Assembly: GCF_001312865.1 (NCBI RefSeq)
Contig: NZ_BBER01000009.1
Location: 1 to 56,604, forward strand
Source of the DNA: Lacticaseibacillus thailandensis DSM 22698 = JCM 13996
GTDB taxonomy: Bacteria; Bacillota; Bacilli; Lactobacillales; Lactobacillaceae
DNA length: 56,604 bases
Direction of reading: 5' to 3'
A program made the translations under genes and the position numbers. The notes below the pieces were generated by a model, which was given only the letters and a program-made list of their open reading frames with translations, had not been told where the DNA came from and searched no databases. Within the stretch, counting starts at the first letter, position 1. Every line of letters starts with the position of its first letter. Shown here piece after piece: positions 8,039 to 18,399 of this stretch.

Positions 8039-9142
8039 CTAAGGTTCGATGACCTGCAGCGTCTTTTGTGTGTGGGTAAATGGTTCGTTACCGTTCTCCG
8101 TGATGTGGATGCAGTCCTCGATGCGGACGCCCGCAAAGCCGGGTACGTAAATGCCGGGTTCAATGGAGAAGCACATACCGGGCCGTAACTCCATATCGTT
8201 ACCTTCCATGATGGACGGGAATTCGTGGGTGCTGGTGCCGATACCGTGACCGAGGCGGTGGTTGAAGTATTCACCGTAACCGGCTTTGGTGATAATGTCT
8301 CGGGCAATCTTGTCCAGACTAGCTGCGGTCACCCCTGGCTTGGCGGCATCCATGGCGGCGAGGTTGGCCTCCAGGCACACTGCATGAATTTCGCGCTCGC
8401 GCTCACCCACCTGACCAAAGGCGACGGTCCGGGTCGCGTCACTGTCATAATCCTGGTGAACGGTCCCCAGGTCAAACAGGACCATCTGGCCTGGCTGCAC
8501 CTGGTTCAGCTCAGGGCCGCCGTGGGGATTGGCCGCGTTCGGGCCGGCCTGCACGATGGTGTCGAAACTCATGGACATTACACCTTGCTTCATCATGGCG
8601 TAGTTGATCTCCGCCACGACGGCTTGCTCAGTTACGCCGGTGTGGAGGGCAGCGAACCCGGCAGCAAAGGCGGCGTCAGCTTCTTGACCGGCTGCTTCGA
8701 GCAACGCGATTTCGTCTGGCGACTTGATGAGTTTCTTTTGTTCAATGAACCGTGATGCATCAGCCGGGAACGTAGCGTCAGGAAACTGCGCGCGAATGGC
8801 ATCATAGCGGTAGACGGGCAGGTCATCCTTTTCGATGGCCCACTGAGCCGGGTGTCCCACACGGCTGCGGATGGCGTCGCCAATCAAGCCAAAGGGATCC
8901 TCGTGGTCGAGGTACCCCTGGACATCGTATGTCCACCCGCTGCGCTTGACCTCCTGGATGGAGAGGGCTGGGGTGAACAGGAACGGATCGTGGTCGGGAA
9001 AGACGAACAGGGCAGTCACCCGTTCCTCAGGATCCTGGAAGAAGCCACTGAAGTAGCTAATGTTGGTGGGATTACTGATGTAAGCAATGTCCAGTTGCTG
9101 GTCTTGAAGCCACTGGGTGAGTTGCTGTAAGTGTTCATTCAT
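8039..9142 (-). CDS. pepQ: Xaa-Pro dipeptidase (prolidase)
   Basis: A 367-residue cytoplasmic M24 metallopeptidase that splits dipeptides with C-terminal proline, part of peptide utilisation in lactic acid bacteria. The creatinase-like N-terminal domain is followed by the catalytic pita-bread domain, with metal ligands visible in DLGTVHQDYDSDATRT, GHGIG, SIEPGIY and GVRIEDC. ATG 9142 has AAAGGAGGA at 9152-9159. It lies head to head with ccpA, the classic lactobacillus arrangement. A -10-like TATACT on the minus strand (9187-9192) and a cre-like site (9229-9242) lie upstream. Confidence 0.94.
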   Translation of the reverse strand: MNEHLQQLTQWLQDQQLDIAYISNPTNISYFSGFFQDPEERVTALFVFPDHDPFLFTPALSIQEVKRSGWTYDVQGYLDHEDPFGLIGDAIRSRVGHPAQWAIEKDDLPVYRYDAIRAQFPDATFPADASRFIEQKKLIKSPDEIALLEAAGQEADAAFAAGFAALHTGVTEQAVVAEINYAMMKQGVMSMSFDTIVQAGPNAANPHGGPELNQVQPGQMVLFDLGTVHQDYDSDATRTVAFGQVGEREREIHAVCLEANLAAMDAAKPGVTAASLDKIARDIITKAGYGEYFNHRLGHGIGTSTHEFPSIMEGNDMELRPGMCFSIEPGIYVPGFAGVRIEDCIHITENGNEPFTHTQKTLQVIEP

Positions 9143-9228
9143 GAATGTGTTCCTCCTTTGGTTAGCGTCGTTGGACGTCTGCTCATAGTATAGCATATGA
9201 GAAAAACAAAACGTTAGTGTTACGCGAA

Positions 9229-9242
9229 TGGAAACGGTTAAA
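9229..9242 (+). promoter_or_regulatory. cre-like CcpA site between pepQ and ccpA
   Basis: TGGAAACGGTTAAA matches the cre pattern TGNAANCGNTNNCA except for one base. It is placed to act on either divergent gene, consistent with known CcpA control of this locus in other lactobacilli. Confidence 0.5.
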
Positions 9243-9336
9243 TGAAAACGCCCGTGTGTCAAACGATTAGAAGCGCCTTTGCCAAATACTATTGAAAATG
9301 TCATGAAAAAAAGCGGTGTAAATAGCGGTAAAACGC

Positions 9337-9365
9337 TTGCATTCCGGCCGGTTATCTGCTATCTT
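9337..9365 (+). promoter_or_regulatory. ccpA promoter overlapped by a degenerate cre
   Basis: TTGCAT (9337-9342), 17 bases, TATCTT (9360-9365). On the minus strand, bases 9328-9341 read TGCAAGCGTTTTAC, a cre-like sequence with two mismatches at its end that covers the -35. Autorepression is a fair inference. Confidence 0.6.
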
Positions 9366-9429
9366 ATACAAGACAAATCAATCAGCATTCGATGATAAAG
9401 ATAGTAATTTGAAGGGACGATTTGAAACA

Positions 9430-10430
9430 ATGGAGAAACAAGCAATTACAATTTATGACGTTGCCAGTGAAGCAAAGGTGTCGATGGCCACCGTATCCCG
9501 GGTGGTTAACGGTAACCCGAACGTGAAGGCTGCAACTCGTCGCCGGGTATTGGACGTAATCGACCGTCTTGACTACCGGCCAAATGCGGTCGCCCGGGGA
9601 TTAGCTTCCAAAAAGACGACCACGGTCGGGGTAATCATTCCTGACGTCACAAACATGTTCTATTCCAGCTTAGCGCGGGGCATTGACGACGTGGCCTCGA
9701 TGTACAAGTACAACATCATTTTGGCCAACTCGGATGAGAACAACCAGAAAGAAGTCCAAGTGGTCAACACGTTACTGGCCAAGCAGGTGGATGGCTTGAT
9801 CTACATGGGTCGTTCGATCAGCGACGAACTGCGGTCCGAATTTTCACGGAGCAAGACGCCGGTGGTGCTGGCGGGTTCCGTTGATCCGGATGAACAGTTA
9901 GCGAGTGTCAATATCGACTACGTGGCCGCCGTTAAGGGTGCCACCAAGCAGCTGTTGGACGCTGGCAATAAGAAGGTCGCCTTGGTTACTGGACCGCTGA
10001 CCGAGCCGCTGTCCGGGAAGTACCGTCTGCGTGGTTACAAGCAGGCTTTGGATGAAGCTGGCATCGCGTATGATGAGAGTCTAGTCTTTGAAACTGAGTA
10101 TAGTTACCAGGCTGGGTTAGCCGTCTTCAAGCAGATTCAAAAGACGGGTGCTACGGCCGCCCTGGTCAGTGACGACGAAATGGCCGTTGGGGTGCTGAAC
10201 GCCGCTTTGGATGCCGGTGTGCAGGTACCAGACGACTTCCAGATTATTAGTAGCAACAACACGAAGTTGACGCAGATGACGCGGCCACAACTGACGTCGT
10301 TGGATCAGCCCTGTACGATATCGGGGCCGTGGCAATGCGCCTGCTGACGAAGTTGATGAACAAAGAGGGCATCGACGAAATTACCGTGCGCCTCGGCTTT
10401 GACATCACCCAGCGGAACACGACCAAGTAG
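9430..10430 (+). CDS. ccpA: Catabolite control protein A, frameshifted near the C terminus
   Basis: A LacI/GalR regulator of about 333 residues. The helix-turn-helix is seen in [21 protein letters not shown] with hinge helix [13 protein letters not shown], followed by the periplasmic-binding-like core. With HPr-Ser-P, made by HprK (encoded at 22082), it binds cre sites to control carbon metabolism. One C is missing near 10308; restoring it gives [21 protein letters not shown] and an end at 10430. The start ATG 9430 has only a weak upstream AAGGGA, but the protein begins as its homologues do. A terminator follows. Confidence 0.93.
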
Positions 10431-10457
10431 TAATATTTGAACATGATACCTTGATAA

Positions 10458-10486
10458 GGCTCCTCCTGTGGGGGAGCCTTTTTTTG
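10458..10486 (+). terminator. ccpA terminator
   Basis: AGGCTCC pairs with GGAGCCT around a short loop, followed by T7. Confidence 0.85.
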
Positions 10487-10518
10487 GTCGCCCGTAGCGT
10501 CGAACATTAGGGCTACGC

Positions 10519-10568
10519 AAAACAAAACCACACCGTCAATCCCGCTATGCCTAGAGTGACGGTGTGGT
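10519..10568 (-). terminator. Terminator of the pbp1A transcript, on the minus strand
   Basis: Perfect 12-base arms (10527-10538 and 10557-10568). On the minus strand the hairpin is followed by TTTTGTTTT. Confidence 0.75.
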
Positions 10569-10582
10569 GTGTGATCGTACTG

Positions 10583-13338
10583 TTACTGTTGCGTTGACAC
10601 TGACGAACTAACTGCAGAGGACGAACTAGCCGGCGTTGTCGGCGCGGAGTAACTTGATGCCGAACTACTGGAGCTGGCCGCGGCACTACTACTGTACAGA
10701 ATGCTTGAACTGCTGGACCTGACGGCGCTGACACTGCTACTACTGCTGCTTGCCGCGCTGCTGGCAGTCGCGGCCTTCTTGGCGGCGTCCTGTTCGGCCT
10801 TGGTGGTCGTCTCCGCGTTGGCGCTAGCGTCAGCGGACTTCACGGACGTGACCTTCCCGTACCCGTTGTTGGCACCATCCATGTAGTTCCAGAACAGGCG
10901 GTAGTTGTTGAAGGTACCACCGATGGCAAACTCAGGCTTGAAGGCACTCGGCGTCCAACCATTGTACAGGCTGGTGACGGTGTCGCCACTGGTTTTCACC
11001 GTTTTACCGTTAAACGTACCGGACCCATTTGGCAACCCAGTCAGCGCATTGACCTTGACTGCCTTCACGTTGCTTGGTCGTGCCAACGTTTGGTGGAGCT
11101 TAAATTTGCCGGGAATCAGCTGGTAAATGGCGTTCATTGACGCGGACCAGTAGGTCTCATTCAACCGGCTTTGGTTGGCACCCAGGGAGAATGAATGACC
11201 GTAGTTGTTGTCGTAACCCATCCAACTAGCCATGGTCAGGCCGGGGGTACTGCCGATAAACCAGATGTCCTTATCATCGTTACTGGTACCGGTTTTGGCA
11301 ATCATGTTGTCGGTATTAAAGTTGGCCAGGTAATTGACGGTGGTCCCAGTCCCCCGCGTCACGACTCCGTGCAGCATCTTTTGCATGATGTAGGCGGTAC
11401 TCTTGCTGAATACCTTAGTGGAGCCACCCTTGTGCTTATAAATGGCTTTACCAGAAGGGTCGGTGATGCTACTGATCATGTAGCGGTCGCGTGCCGGCCG
11501 TTATTGGCAAAGGTGGAGAAGGCGCTGGCTTCCTGTTTGACGCTGACACCGTAGTCAGAACCACCAAGAGCAAAGCCGAGCTTGGAGTAATCCTCCTTGG
11601 TGAAGGTGGTGATGCCCATCTTCTTGATGTAACTAGCCACGTTAACTTTCTGCTTGAGAACATTGTACAGGTTAACGGCGGGAATGTTGTATGAGTTAGC
11701 GAGGGCGTAACTAGCCGGCATGAAACGGTTAGCAATGGTGCCGCCAAAGTCACTAACGGAGTAGTTAGTGAAGCTGGTCTTGAAGTCAGCAATTGCTGAT
11801 TCCGAGCCAATCAACTGATTTTCGATGGCGGGTCCGTACACAGCCATGGGCTTGATGGTTGAACCGGACGAACGCGTCGAGTAGATGTGGTTGATGCCTT
11901 TTTTTTGACCCCACCCACGAAGCCGAGGATGGCTCCGGTGTGGTTATCCAGCAGGACGGTCCCGTTCTGGACCGGTTCAGTAGCCGTTTCGGTCTTCCCG
12001 GTATTCGGGTCGGTGTAGGTATAGGTGTGGGTGGTGCCCCAGTTATCCCGGTATTCCCGCATAATGCTTTGCATCTTTTCGTACACTGGCTTAATCAGTG
12101 TCGTGTGGACGTGGTAGCCTTGGTGGTGAGCAGGGTAGTCGCCTTATCCGTATACTCTTTTTTTCAGGGAGGAGTCCGAGTTCAACTTCTTTGCACTGAT
12201 ACCATCGTTATGAGCTAACTGTTTGGTAAGGGTGTTTTCGGCTTCTAGCATCACGGAGTTATAGGCAAAGCCACTGGTGGATTCATCGGTCGCGTTGGTG
12301 CCCGTCCGCCGGAACGACGCGACGAGGTTAAAGCGCTTGGCCTGCTGGTACTGCTTCTTGGTGATGTACCCGGCACGGTACATACGGAACAGCACTTCCC
12401 GTTCGCGTTCCACGCCGTACTTCTGGTTATCCTTCAGGGAACCATCGGCGTTGTATGGCGTGTAAATAAAGGGACTTTGCGGCAAGCCCGCAATGAAGGC
12501 GGACTGTGCGATGTTGAGGTGCTTGGCCGAGACGCCAAAGATACCTTCGGCGGCCGATTCCACACCAGCAATGTTTTCGCCATCACTATTGCGTCCGAGG
12601 GTGGCAACGTTGAGGTAGGCGTTAAGAATTTGCGATTTGGTCATGTACTTGTCCACGCGCATGGCGAGCACAATCTCTTTGGCCTTACGTTTAAACGTGG
12701 TTTCACTGGACAGTAACTGCAGCTTTACTAGTTGTTGGGTTAGCGTAGAACCACCAGTCTGACTGCCGACGCCGGTGACTGAGGAAATGATCGCGCGTAG
12801 GAGTGACTTGGGTGTTACCCCATTGTTCTTGTAGAAGTCGGCGTCTTCAGTGGCCACAATGGCTTTACGCACCCATGGTGACATGTTTTTGTTGCTGACG
12901 GACTCGCGGACCAGGTCGCTCTTGACGGTGGCCATTTTGACGTTGTGCGCGTAGTACAGCGTGGCGGAGTCTTCGGTGTTCGTAACCTGCCGCGTCATGG
13001 CGCTCACGGTTGGTACGGGGGTCTTGTCGAGAATGGAGGCAAAGTAGCCTAGTCCGACCCCCAAAGCCAGAAAGCCAGCGCAGACCAGGCCTGCGAACAG
13101 GGCGATGACCAGGTGGCGAATCGTCTGCAAAACGGTATCAGCGTAAAGCGTCCATGTGGTACGCGAAAACGGCGGCAGCGGGTTGGCTACCGGTTGCTTG
13201 ACCGTCTGTGGCGCTGGCTGCGTTGCTGTTTTGGTGCCGGACGTCCGTTGATGACGTCCTTGATGGTGGAGGCCGCGGTGAATGCGACGACCAATGCGGG
13301 TCCAACTGTGGCCCAGTTTATTGAAAAAAATTACGCAC
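10583..13338 (-). CDS. pbp1A: Class A penicillin-binding protein, PBP1A type, multiply frameshifted
   Basis: A bifunctional peptidoglycan synthase of about 915 residues: short cytoplasmic tail, one membrane helix (VIALFAGLVCAGFLALGVGLGYF), glycosyltransferase domain (ATEDADFYKNNGV, GGSTLTQQLVK, RKAKEIVLAMRVD), then transpeptidase domain (catalytic STRSSGSTIKP, later KTGTSNDDKDIW) and a Ser/Ala-rich tail. Five frame breaks: near 13324 (A7), 12165 (T7), 12122 (a C missing), 11890 (T8) and 11480 (a C missing). The GTG at 13338 is chosen because GGGAGA lies seven bases upstream and removing one T gives VRNFFNKLGHSWTRIG. It is probably cotranscribed from pepV-birA. Confidence 0.85.
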
Positions 13339-13365
13339 GTTGAAGTCTCCCAGTACAATATGTAG

Positions 13366-13389
13366 GGTAGCCACCAAAGGGTGGTTACC
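13366..13389. repeat. Perfect hairpin between birA and pbp1A
   Basis: GGTAGCCACC and GGTGGTTACC pair over 10 bases around AAAG. There is no T-run on the minus strand, so it is not an obvious terminator; it may be a processing or stability element. Confidence 0.45.
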
Positions 13390-13409
13390 ATGCCAATTAA
13401 AGTGCTCAA

Positions 13410-14170
13410 TTAAAACTGTTTGTACCTAAGTGTACCATGGGCAACGGCCACCGTCGTCGTGGCGGTTTTTACAATTGCGTTACCGTTGTTAGCAAAGCCA
13501 CTAAGGATCCCGTCCAGTTGCCGCTGGCCGTCGTCGATATGCACCGGCCAACCGAGGCCCAATGCTAGCTGCCGGTAAGCGGGCATAATGGTGGCGGGCT
13601 CGGCCAATAACTGGTGGAGCTGTTTGAGAAAGGCGGTGATCAGGCGGGTCGTGGGTCGGTGTGCGGCAACGTTGCCCACAACGCACCCACCGGCTGGTTG
13701 GCCACAATTGGCTGTGTGCGGGGCAGAGCCAGGTTAAGGCCCCAGCCGAGGACAGCGACGCGTTGTCCGCTTGGATCTTGGCGGATCCAAGCCAGAATGC
13801 CACTAATTTTGTTGTGACCCACGAACAGATCGTTGACCCACTTCAAGCGCGGGGTGGTTCCGCTCACGCTGGTACAGGCCCGGCTGGCGGCCACACCCGC
13901 AGCGGGCATTAACAGGGTCAGTTGGGAATTCGTCACTGGTAGCACGACGGTGAAGTACAGGCCGGTCCGCGCTGGTGAATCGAACTGGTGCCCCCGTTGT
14001 CCGACCCCGGCACTTTGGGCGTCCGCCAGCAGGGCAAAGGGGGCTCGACGTCCACTGGTTAGTTGACGTTCCGCCCACGCATTGGTGGAATCAATGGTCG
14101 GTACGTGCTCGCAGGGAATGTTCACACCCTGGGCGGCCAGCGCCGCCGTCAGGTCATCCGCGCGTGCCAT
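13410..14170 (-). CDS. birA: Biotin-protein ligase without DNA-binding domain, frameshifted
   Basis: Attaches biotin to acyl carrier subunits such as those of acetyl-CoA or pyruvate carboxylase. About 253 residues holding only the catalytic and C-terminal domains. STNAWAE, the ligase loop around GVGQRGHQF and LKWVNDL are visible. The N-terminal helix-turn-helix of repressor-type BirA is absent, so it should not act as a biotin repressor. A missing C near 13634 breaks the frame; restored, it reads DPRPRLITAFLKQL. Its ATG shares a base with the pepV stop (TAATG), suggesting translational coupling. Confidence 0.85.
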
Positions 14171-15582
14171 TACTGGGCGAGGCGCACAATGGCGTCTGCG
14201 TAAATCGCCACGGCCCGCATGATGTCGTCGATGGTGATGTACTCATCCGGCATGTGCATGACTTCCGGTGCCCCGGGCATCTGTGCGCCGAAGGCAACGC
14301 CCCGTTTTAACATCCGACCGTAAGTACCACCGCCAACGATACCTTCTTGGCCCGGTAGGCCGGTATGGTCGGTGTAAACCGCCAGCAGCGTTTGAACGAG
14401 TGGATCGCTAGCCGGTACGTAGTGGGGTTCCTCAACGCGGCCGTGAATATCCACGTCAACCAGGTCTGAACCAATAGTACTTTCCATGGTATCCCGAATG
14501 GCTTCGGCGTCAGTTCCGTGTGGATAACGGATGTTAACTAGAATTGTTTGGGGACCGTCCTGTTCAAAGTGGAAGATGTCGGGACTGGCCGTCAATGGCC
14601 CCATCTTTTGGTCGGTTAGGGCGATATTGAGCCGGGCACCGTTAGTTTCCGCGTGCAAGAAGTCGGTGATCACGCCGAGGTACTGCGCACCGGCGGGATC
14701 CAGCTGTAACCCTTGCGTCTGGATGAAGGCGGCCAAGTAGGTACCGGCGTTGATCCCACCGGCAGGGATGGACGAATGTGCGCCCCGCCCGGTCAAAGTG
14801 ATGGTGACACCGTTGTTGACGGGGGTAAAGGCGGTGTGCGTATCATTTTGCTGGTCGAACGCTGTAGCTTGTGATTGCAGGTTATCCGGAATCGTACCTG
14901 TCAGTGTAGCCGTCGCGGTGACGGGTACCATGTTGTCGCGGATCCCAGCCGTAAAGCCTTGCAGAGTTGTGGTTGCTGGCCGTGCCGCCACGTGGTGGAG
15001 GCTGATCTGGAAGTCCGCAATGCCCTTTTCGCCATTAATAATAGGAAATTCGGCGTCCGGCGAGAAACCTAATGTAGGATTTTCCTGGGTAGCCATGTAA
15101 CGGGTCATACCGTACCACTCAGATTCTTCGTCGGTACCATAAATCAGGTGGACGCGTTTGTGTAGGGGCAGATTGAGGTCACGAATAACTTTCAAAGCGT
15201 AGTAAGCGGCGATGCCAGGGCCTTTATCGTCGGCGGTGCCCCGACCGTAAATACGGTTACCTTCAATGGTGGTTTGGAACGGGGTACGGGTCCAACCAGG
15301 GCCAGCCGGAACGACGTCCAGGTGGGCGAGCAGTCCTAAGATCTCGTCACCCGCACCCAGTTCAACGCGTCCGGCAACGTGTTCCACGTCAGCGGTGGTG
15401 AACTGATCACGTTGAGCAATTTTCAGCATAGTAGCCAGCGCTCGCGCGGGGCCAGGACCGAGTGGTGCCTCCGGGGTGGCGTGTTCAACGTCGCGTTCAG
15501 AATCAATTGCAACGAGTGTGGACAGATCCGCGATGATGTCATCACGATACTTAGCGGCCGCAGCCGCGTAATCAATGGCCAT
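14170..15582 (-). CDS. pepV: Dipeptidase PepV
   Basis: A 470-residue M20 zinc peptidase that cleaves a broad range of dipeptides in the cytoplasm, complementing pepQ in peptide use. Metal ligands and catalytic residues are seen in LLAHLDVVPAG, GRGTADDKGP, YGTDEESEWYG and SPDAEFP; the length is the family norm. ATG 15582 has GAAGGAGG upstream. It is probably the first gene of pepV-birA-pbp1A. A TATAAT on the minus strand (15657-15662) is the likely -10, with a poor -35. Confidence 0.93.
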   Translation of the reverse strand: MAIDYAAAAAKYRDDIIADLSTLVAIDSERDVEHATPEAPLGPGPARALATMLKIAQRDQFTTADVEHVAGRVELGAGDEILGLLAHLDVVPAGPGWTRTPFQTTIEGNRIYGRGTADDKGPGIAAYYALKVIRDLNLPLHKRVHLIYGTDEESEWYGMTRYMATQENPTLGFSPDAEFPIINGEKGIADFQISLHHVAARPATTTLQGFTAGIRDNMVPVTATATLTGTIPDNLQSQATAFDQQNDTHTAFTPVNNGVTITLTGRGAHSSIPAGGINAGTYLAAFIQTQGLQLDPAGAQYLGVITDFLHAETNGARLNIALTDQKMGPLTASPDIFHFEQDGPQTILVNIRYPHGTDAEAIRDTMESTIGSDLVDVDIHGRVEEPHYVPASDPLVQTLLAVYTDHTGLPGQEGIVGGGTYGRMLKRGVAFGAQMPGAPEVMHMPDEYITIDDIMRAVAIYADAIVRLAQ

Positions 15583-15989
15583 GGTGAATTCCTCCTTCGG
15601 GTGGTGCAGTAGCGGTACAAAATCAATATTTGGTTTAAGAATACCACATGCGGGCCATTATACGCGCTTGACCGTGGTAGTTTTACCCGTGAGTCCACGG
15701 TGCGCGAGGGCGGTTATTGTCTCCAGTCGCTAGGTGTGTCCAAGGCAGAGCTACGATCCTCACGCACCGACGTCGATTGATCCGATTGATCCCTGGCTTG
15801 CAAACATAGCCAATACAATGTATACCGGCACGAGATACTGGCAGTTCATTTTGCCCCGGCGTTTTGACCCCGTAGCAGGCCCAAGTGGTATTTGGTATGA
15901 TGTGTAGTGTGCAACGGCACAGTTTTTCTACATACAAAACGTAAAATGGCAAATTATTTCCGGGATGGACCCGGTGAATGGAGAGAAAA
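15583..15989. other. Intergenic region between divergent pepV and rbsK
   Basis: A 407-base gap. It holds the pepV -10 (15657-15662, minus strand) and plus-strand promoter candidates at 15798-15826 and around 15894 (extended TGGTATGAT). I see no gene or structured RNA in the rest. Confidence 0.5.
15798..15826 (+). promoter_or_regulatory. Candidate rbsK promoter
   Basis: TTGCAA (15798-15803), 17 bases, TATACC (15821-15826). It would leave a leader of about 160 bases; the extended -10 near 15894 is an alternative. Confidence 0.4.
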
Positions 15990-16907
15990 ATGACTTTAGC
16001 AATCATTGGTAGTATTAATTTGGACCAGATTTTTGCTGTGCAACAGATTCCCCACCCCGGCGAAACCCTCATCGCGGACAGCCTGACCGAAGCACCCGGT
16101 GGTAAGGGTGCTAACCAGGCAGTGGCTGCGGCCTTGAACGGCGTGGACGTTGATTTTATCGGCCGCGTGGGTGACGACGGCAGCGGCATATCCCTGCGCC
16201 AGTCGTTAGTGGCCAAAGGCGTTCAGGCCACGCACCTGATCACCGACACGCACGAGCCGACGGGACGCGCCGTGATCATGGTAGAGCCATCCGGTGAGAA
16301 CCGGATCGTGGTGGCTAGTGGTGCCAATGCCGCCGTGACGATGGCGGACGTGCAACCGGTTCTGGAACAACTGGGCCCGGATGACTTTCTCATGGCCACC
16401 TTTGAATCCCCCATTCAGACCATTACCGACGCGTTTACTGCTGCTAAACAACATGGCGTCAAGACCGTGTTGAATCCCGCACCAGCTCGTCACGGGGTGC
16501 CGATTGGGCTATTGGCAGCCACGGATATTATCATCCCCAACGAGGGTGAAGCCACCGCGCTGACCGGCATCGACATGGTGGACGCAGCCGCGACGGCTGA
16601 AGCAGCGGCCACCCTGCGGCAACAGGGCGCCGGTGAGGTCATTATTACCCTGGCGGAACGTGGTAGTTATTACTCTGGCCCGAGTGGCGATTTTTCCGTT
16701 CCAGCCTATACCGTACAGGCGGTGGATACCACCGGCGCTGGGGACACGTTTATCGGCGCGTTTTTGAGTCAGTATGGTCAGGGCGATGTTGCGGCGGCCA
16801 TCGATTATGCGACCGCCGCGTCGGCGATTGCCGTCGCGCATGCCGGTGGTCAGCCGTCCATCCCCAGTGCGGATGCAGTGACGGCATTTCTCAAGGAGGC
16901 ACACTAA
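15990..16907 (+). CDS. rbsK: Ribokinase, PfkB family
   Basis: A 305-residue cytoplasmic carbohydrate kinase, probably phosphorylating D-ribose at O5. PfkB signature 1 appears as PGGKGANQAVAAA and signature 2 as DTTGAGDTFIGAFL with the catalytic Asp. The sugar-binding residues of IGSINLDQIF also fit ribokinase. ATG 15990 is chosen because GGAG (15980-15983) is six bases upstream; the in-frame ATG at 15978 overlaps that site. No ribose transporter or rbsD is nearby. A small unknown gene follows immediately. Confidence 0.85.
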   Translation: MTLAIIGSINLDQIFAVQQIPHPGETLIADSLTEAPGGKGANQAVAAALNGVDVDFIGRVGDDGSGISLRQSLVAKGVQATHLITDTHEPTGRAVIMVEPSGENRIVVASGANAAVTMADVQPVLEQLGPDDFLMATFESPIQTITDAFTAAKQHGVKTVLNPAPARHGVPIGLLAATDIIIPNEGEATALTGIDMVDAAATAEAAATLRQQGAGEVIITLAERGSYYSGPSGDFSVPAYTVQAVDTTGAGDTFIGAFLSQYGQGDVAAAIDYATAASAIAVAHAGGQPSIPSADAVTAFLKEAH

Positions 16908-16909
16908 TT

Positions 16910-17221
16910 TTGGCGCAGTACCAAACGTTTGACTTGATTCAGGAAATTATGCGTAACGACGGTAGCCGTTACTTTGAACTCGGCAATATTTACATGAATG
17001 GTGTGGCGGAACGGTGCGCCCTGGATGGGTACATTAAAGAAGTACGGATCATGCAACTGAACATTCCGCACAGTACCGCGGTGCGCAAGTATGAACAGTA
17101 CATTAACGACCACTATGAATTTCCGAGTCTAAAACCCGACCACTGGGAAGAATGGGATAAACCCGCTGGCCCCATCGCTGACGCTTATCATGAAATTTTG
17201 CGGGCTAACCACATTCAGTAG
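16910..17221 (+). CDS. Small conserved-looking protein of unknown function
   Basis: A 103-residue soluble protein that I do not recognise. It is acidic to neutral and rich in Tyr, His and Trp, with stretches such as SRYFELGNIYMNG and PDHWEEWDKPAGPIADAYHEIL, and no membrane segment. The start is TTG at 16910; AAGGAGG ends about 12 bases upstream, inside the end of rbsK, so the two are cotranscribed and perhaps coupled. It is not RbsD-like. Codon use resembles the neighbours, so it appears to be a real gene. Confidence 0.65.
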   Translation: MAQYQTFDLIQEIMRNDGSRYFELGNIYMNGVAERCALDGYIKEVRIMQLNIPHSTAVRKYEQYINDHYEFPSLKPDHWEEWDKPAGPIADAYHEILRANHIQ

Positions 17222-17318
17222 TCATATAGTGGTGCGTTTTTACATGCAGGACAAAATGGCCCTCGTTCGACCAGTCTAACCAGTATAAATAATGTTAATT
17301 GGTGAAAGAAGGCTAATG

Positions 17319-18399
17319 ATGAAGAATCACTGGTGGTGGTGGCTCGTAGCCGCCGCCTTGGTATTAATGGTGGGTGTGGGGTTACGGCACGATGCCAGCC
17401 TTTACTCAGTTCCCGTTGCGCAGGTTACGGCGGTGCACAACCATAAAGCACAAAAGGAAGTTGATTCATACAACAACACTGACTACCAAACCGAGCAGAC
17501 GGTGACTGGCCGGTTGCTGAACACTGGTCGGCGTGGCCAAACCGTGCGTTTTAGCAATACTTATACGCGCTCCGGTGCCTTAGACAGTCCGCTGAAAGTG
17601 GGCAACCAGGTGTTTTTGACTCATTCTGGGCACAGTTACCAATTTCGGGATAATAAGCGTGACGTCGTTTTAGGTGTGCTGTTAGCCATCACGCTATTGT
17701 TGATTTGCCTGCTGGCAGCGAAGCATGCGGTGGTGATCATCGTCTCGATTGCGGCCAACACGGCGCTCTTTTTTTGGGGCCATTCATTTGGATCTGCACC
17801 TTGGCGGTAATTATGGTGGGGCCATCTTTACTAGTTTGGTCGTCATCTTTACCATCGTGACCGTCCTGTTCGTCATTGGCTGGCGACCCGTGGGCTTGGT
17901 CATCGGGGCGGCGACCCTCTTGTCGACGATTGGTGCCGTCGCGCTTGGCTACGGCATTATGACGGCCACCAATTATGGCGGCATTCATTTACAACAGGTG
18001 CGGTACGTGACCCAGTCACCGGCGTTACTGTTTTACGTGGAGATCATCGTGGGTTCCCTGGGGGCCGTACTCGACGAAACGAGCGATATTTCGGTCGCCA
18101 TTTTCCAGTTGAACGGTGGTGCGCGGCAACGGTTCAAAGCCGGGATGGATATTGGGCGCGCAGTCATGGGTCCACTGATTGCCGTGTTGTTCATGATTTT
18201 TATTGCCGACACCTTTGGCGAATCCATTCTGTGGCTACGCAATGGCAATAGTATTGCGCAGACAGTTGACTGGGTCATGGGGCTCGGCTTTGCTCAGTCC
18301 CTGATCAGCGCTTTTGGTATCGTACTGGCCGTACCCATTACTAGTGGTTTGGCGGCCTTGTTTGCCCGTAACCGGCGGGGGGTGGCGGTTGATGAATAA
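17319..18399 (+). CDS. YibE/F-family membrane protein, first of a pair, frameshifted
   Basis: About 360 residues: a signal-anchor helix, an extracytoplasmic domain (residues about 30-105), then several membrane helices. The later part (YVEIIVGSLGAVLDETSDISVAIFQL) is the YibE/F family core. The family is predicted to be a transporter or channel of unknown substrate. A T7 run near 17767 breaks the frame; six T give ALFFGAIHLDLHLGGNYGGAIFTSL. ATG 17319, or 17316, follows AAAGAAGG. Its stop overlaps the next start by eight bases. Confidence 0.78.
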
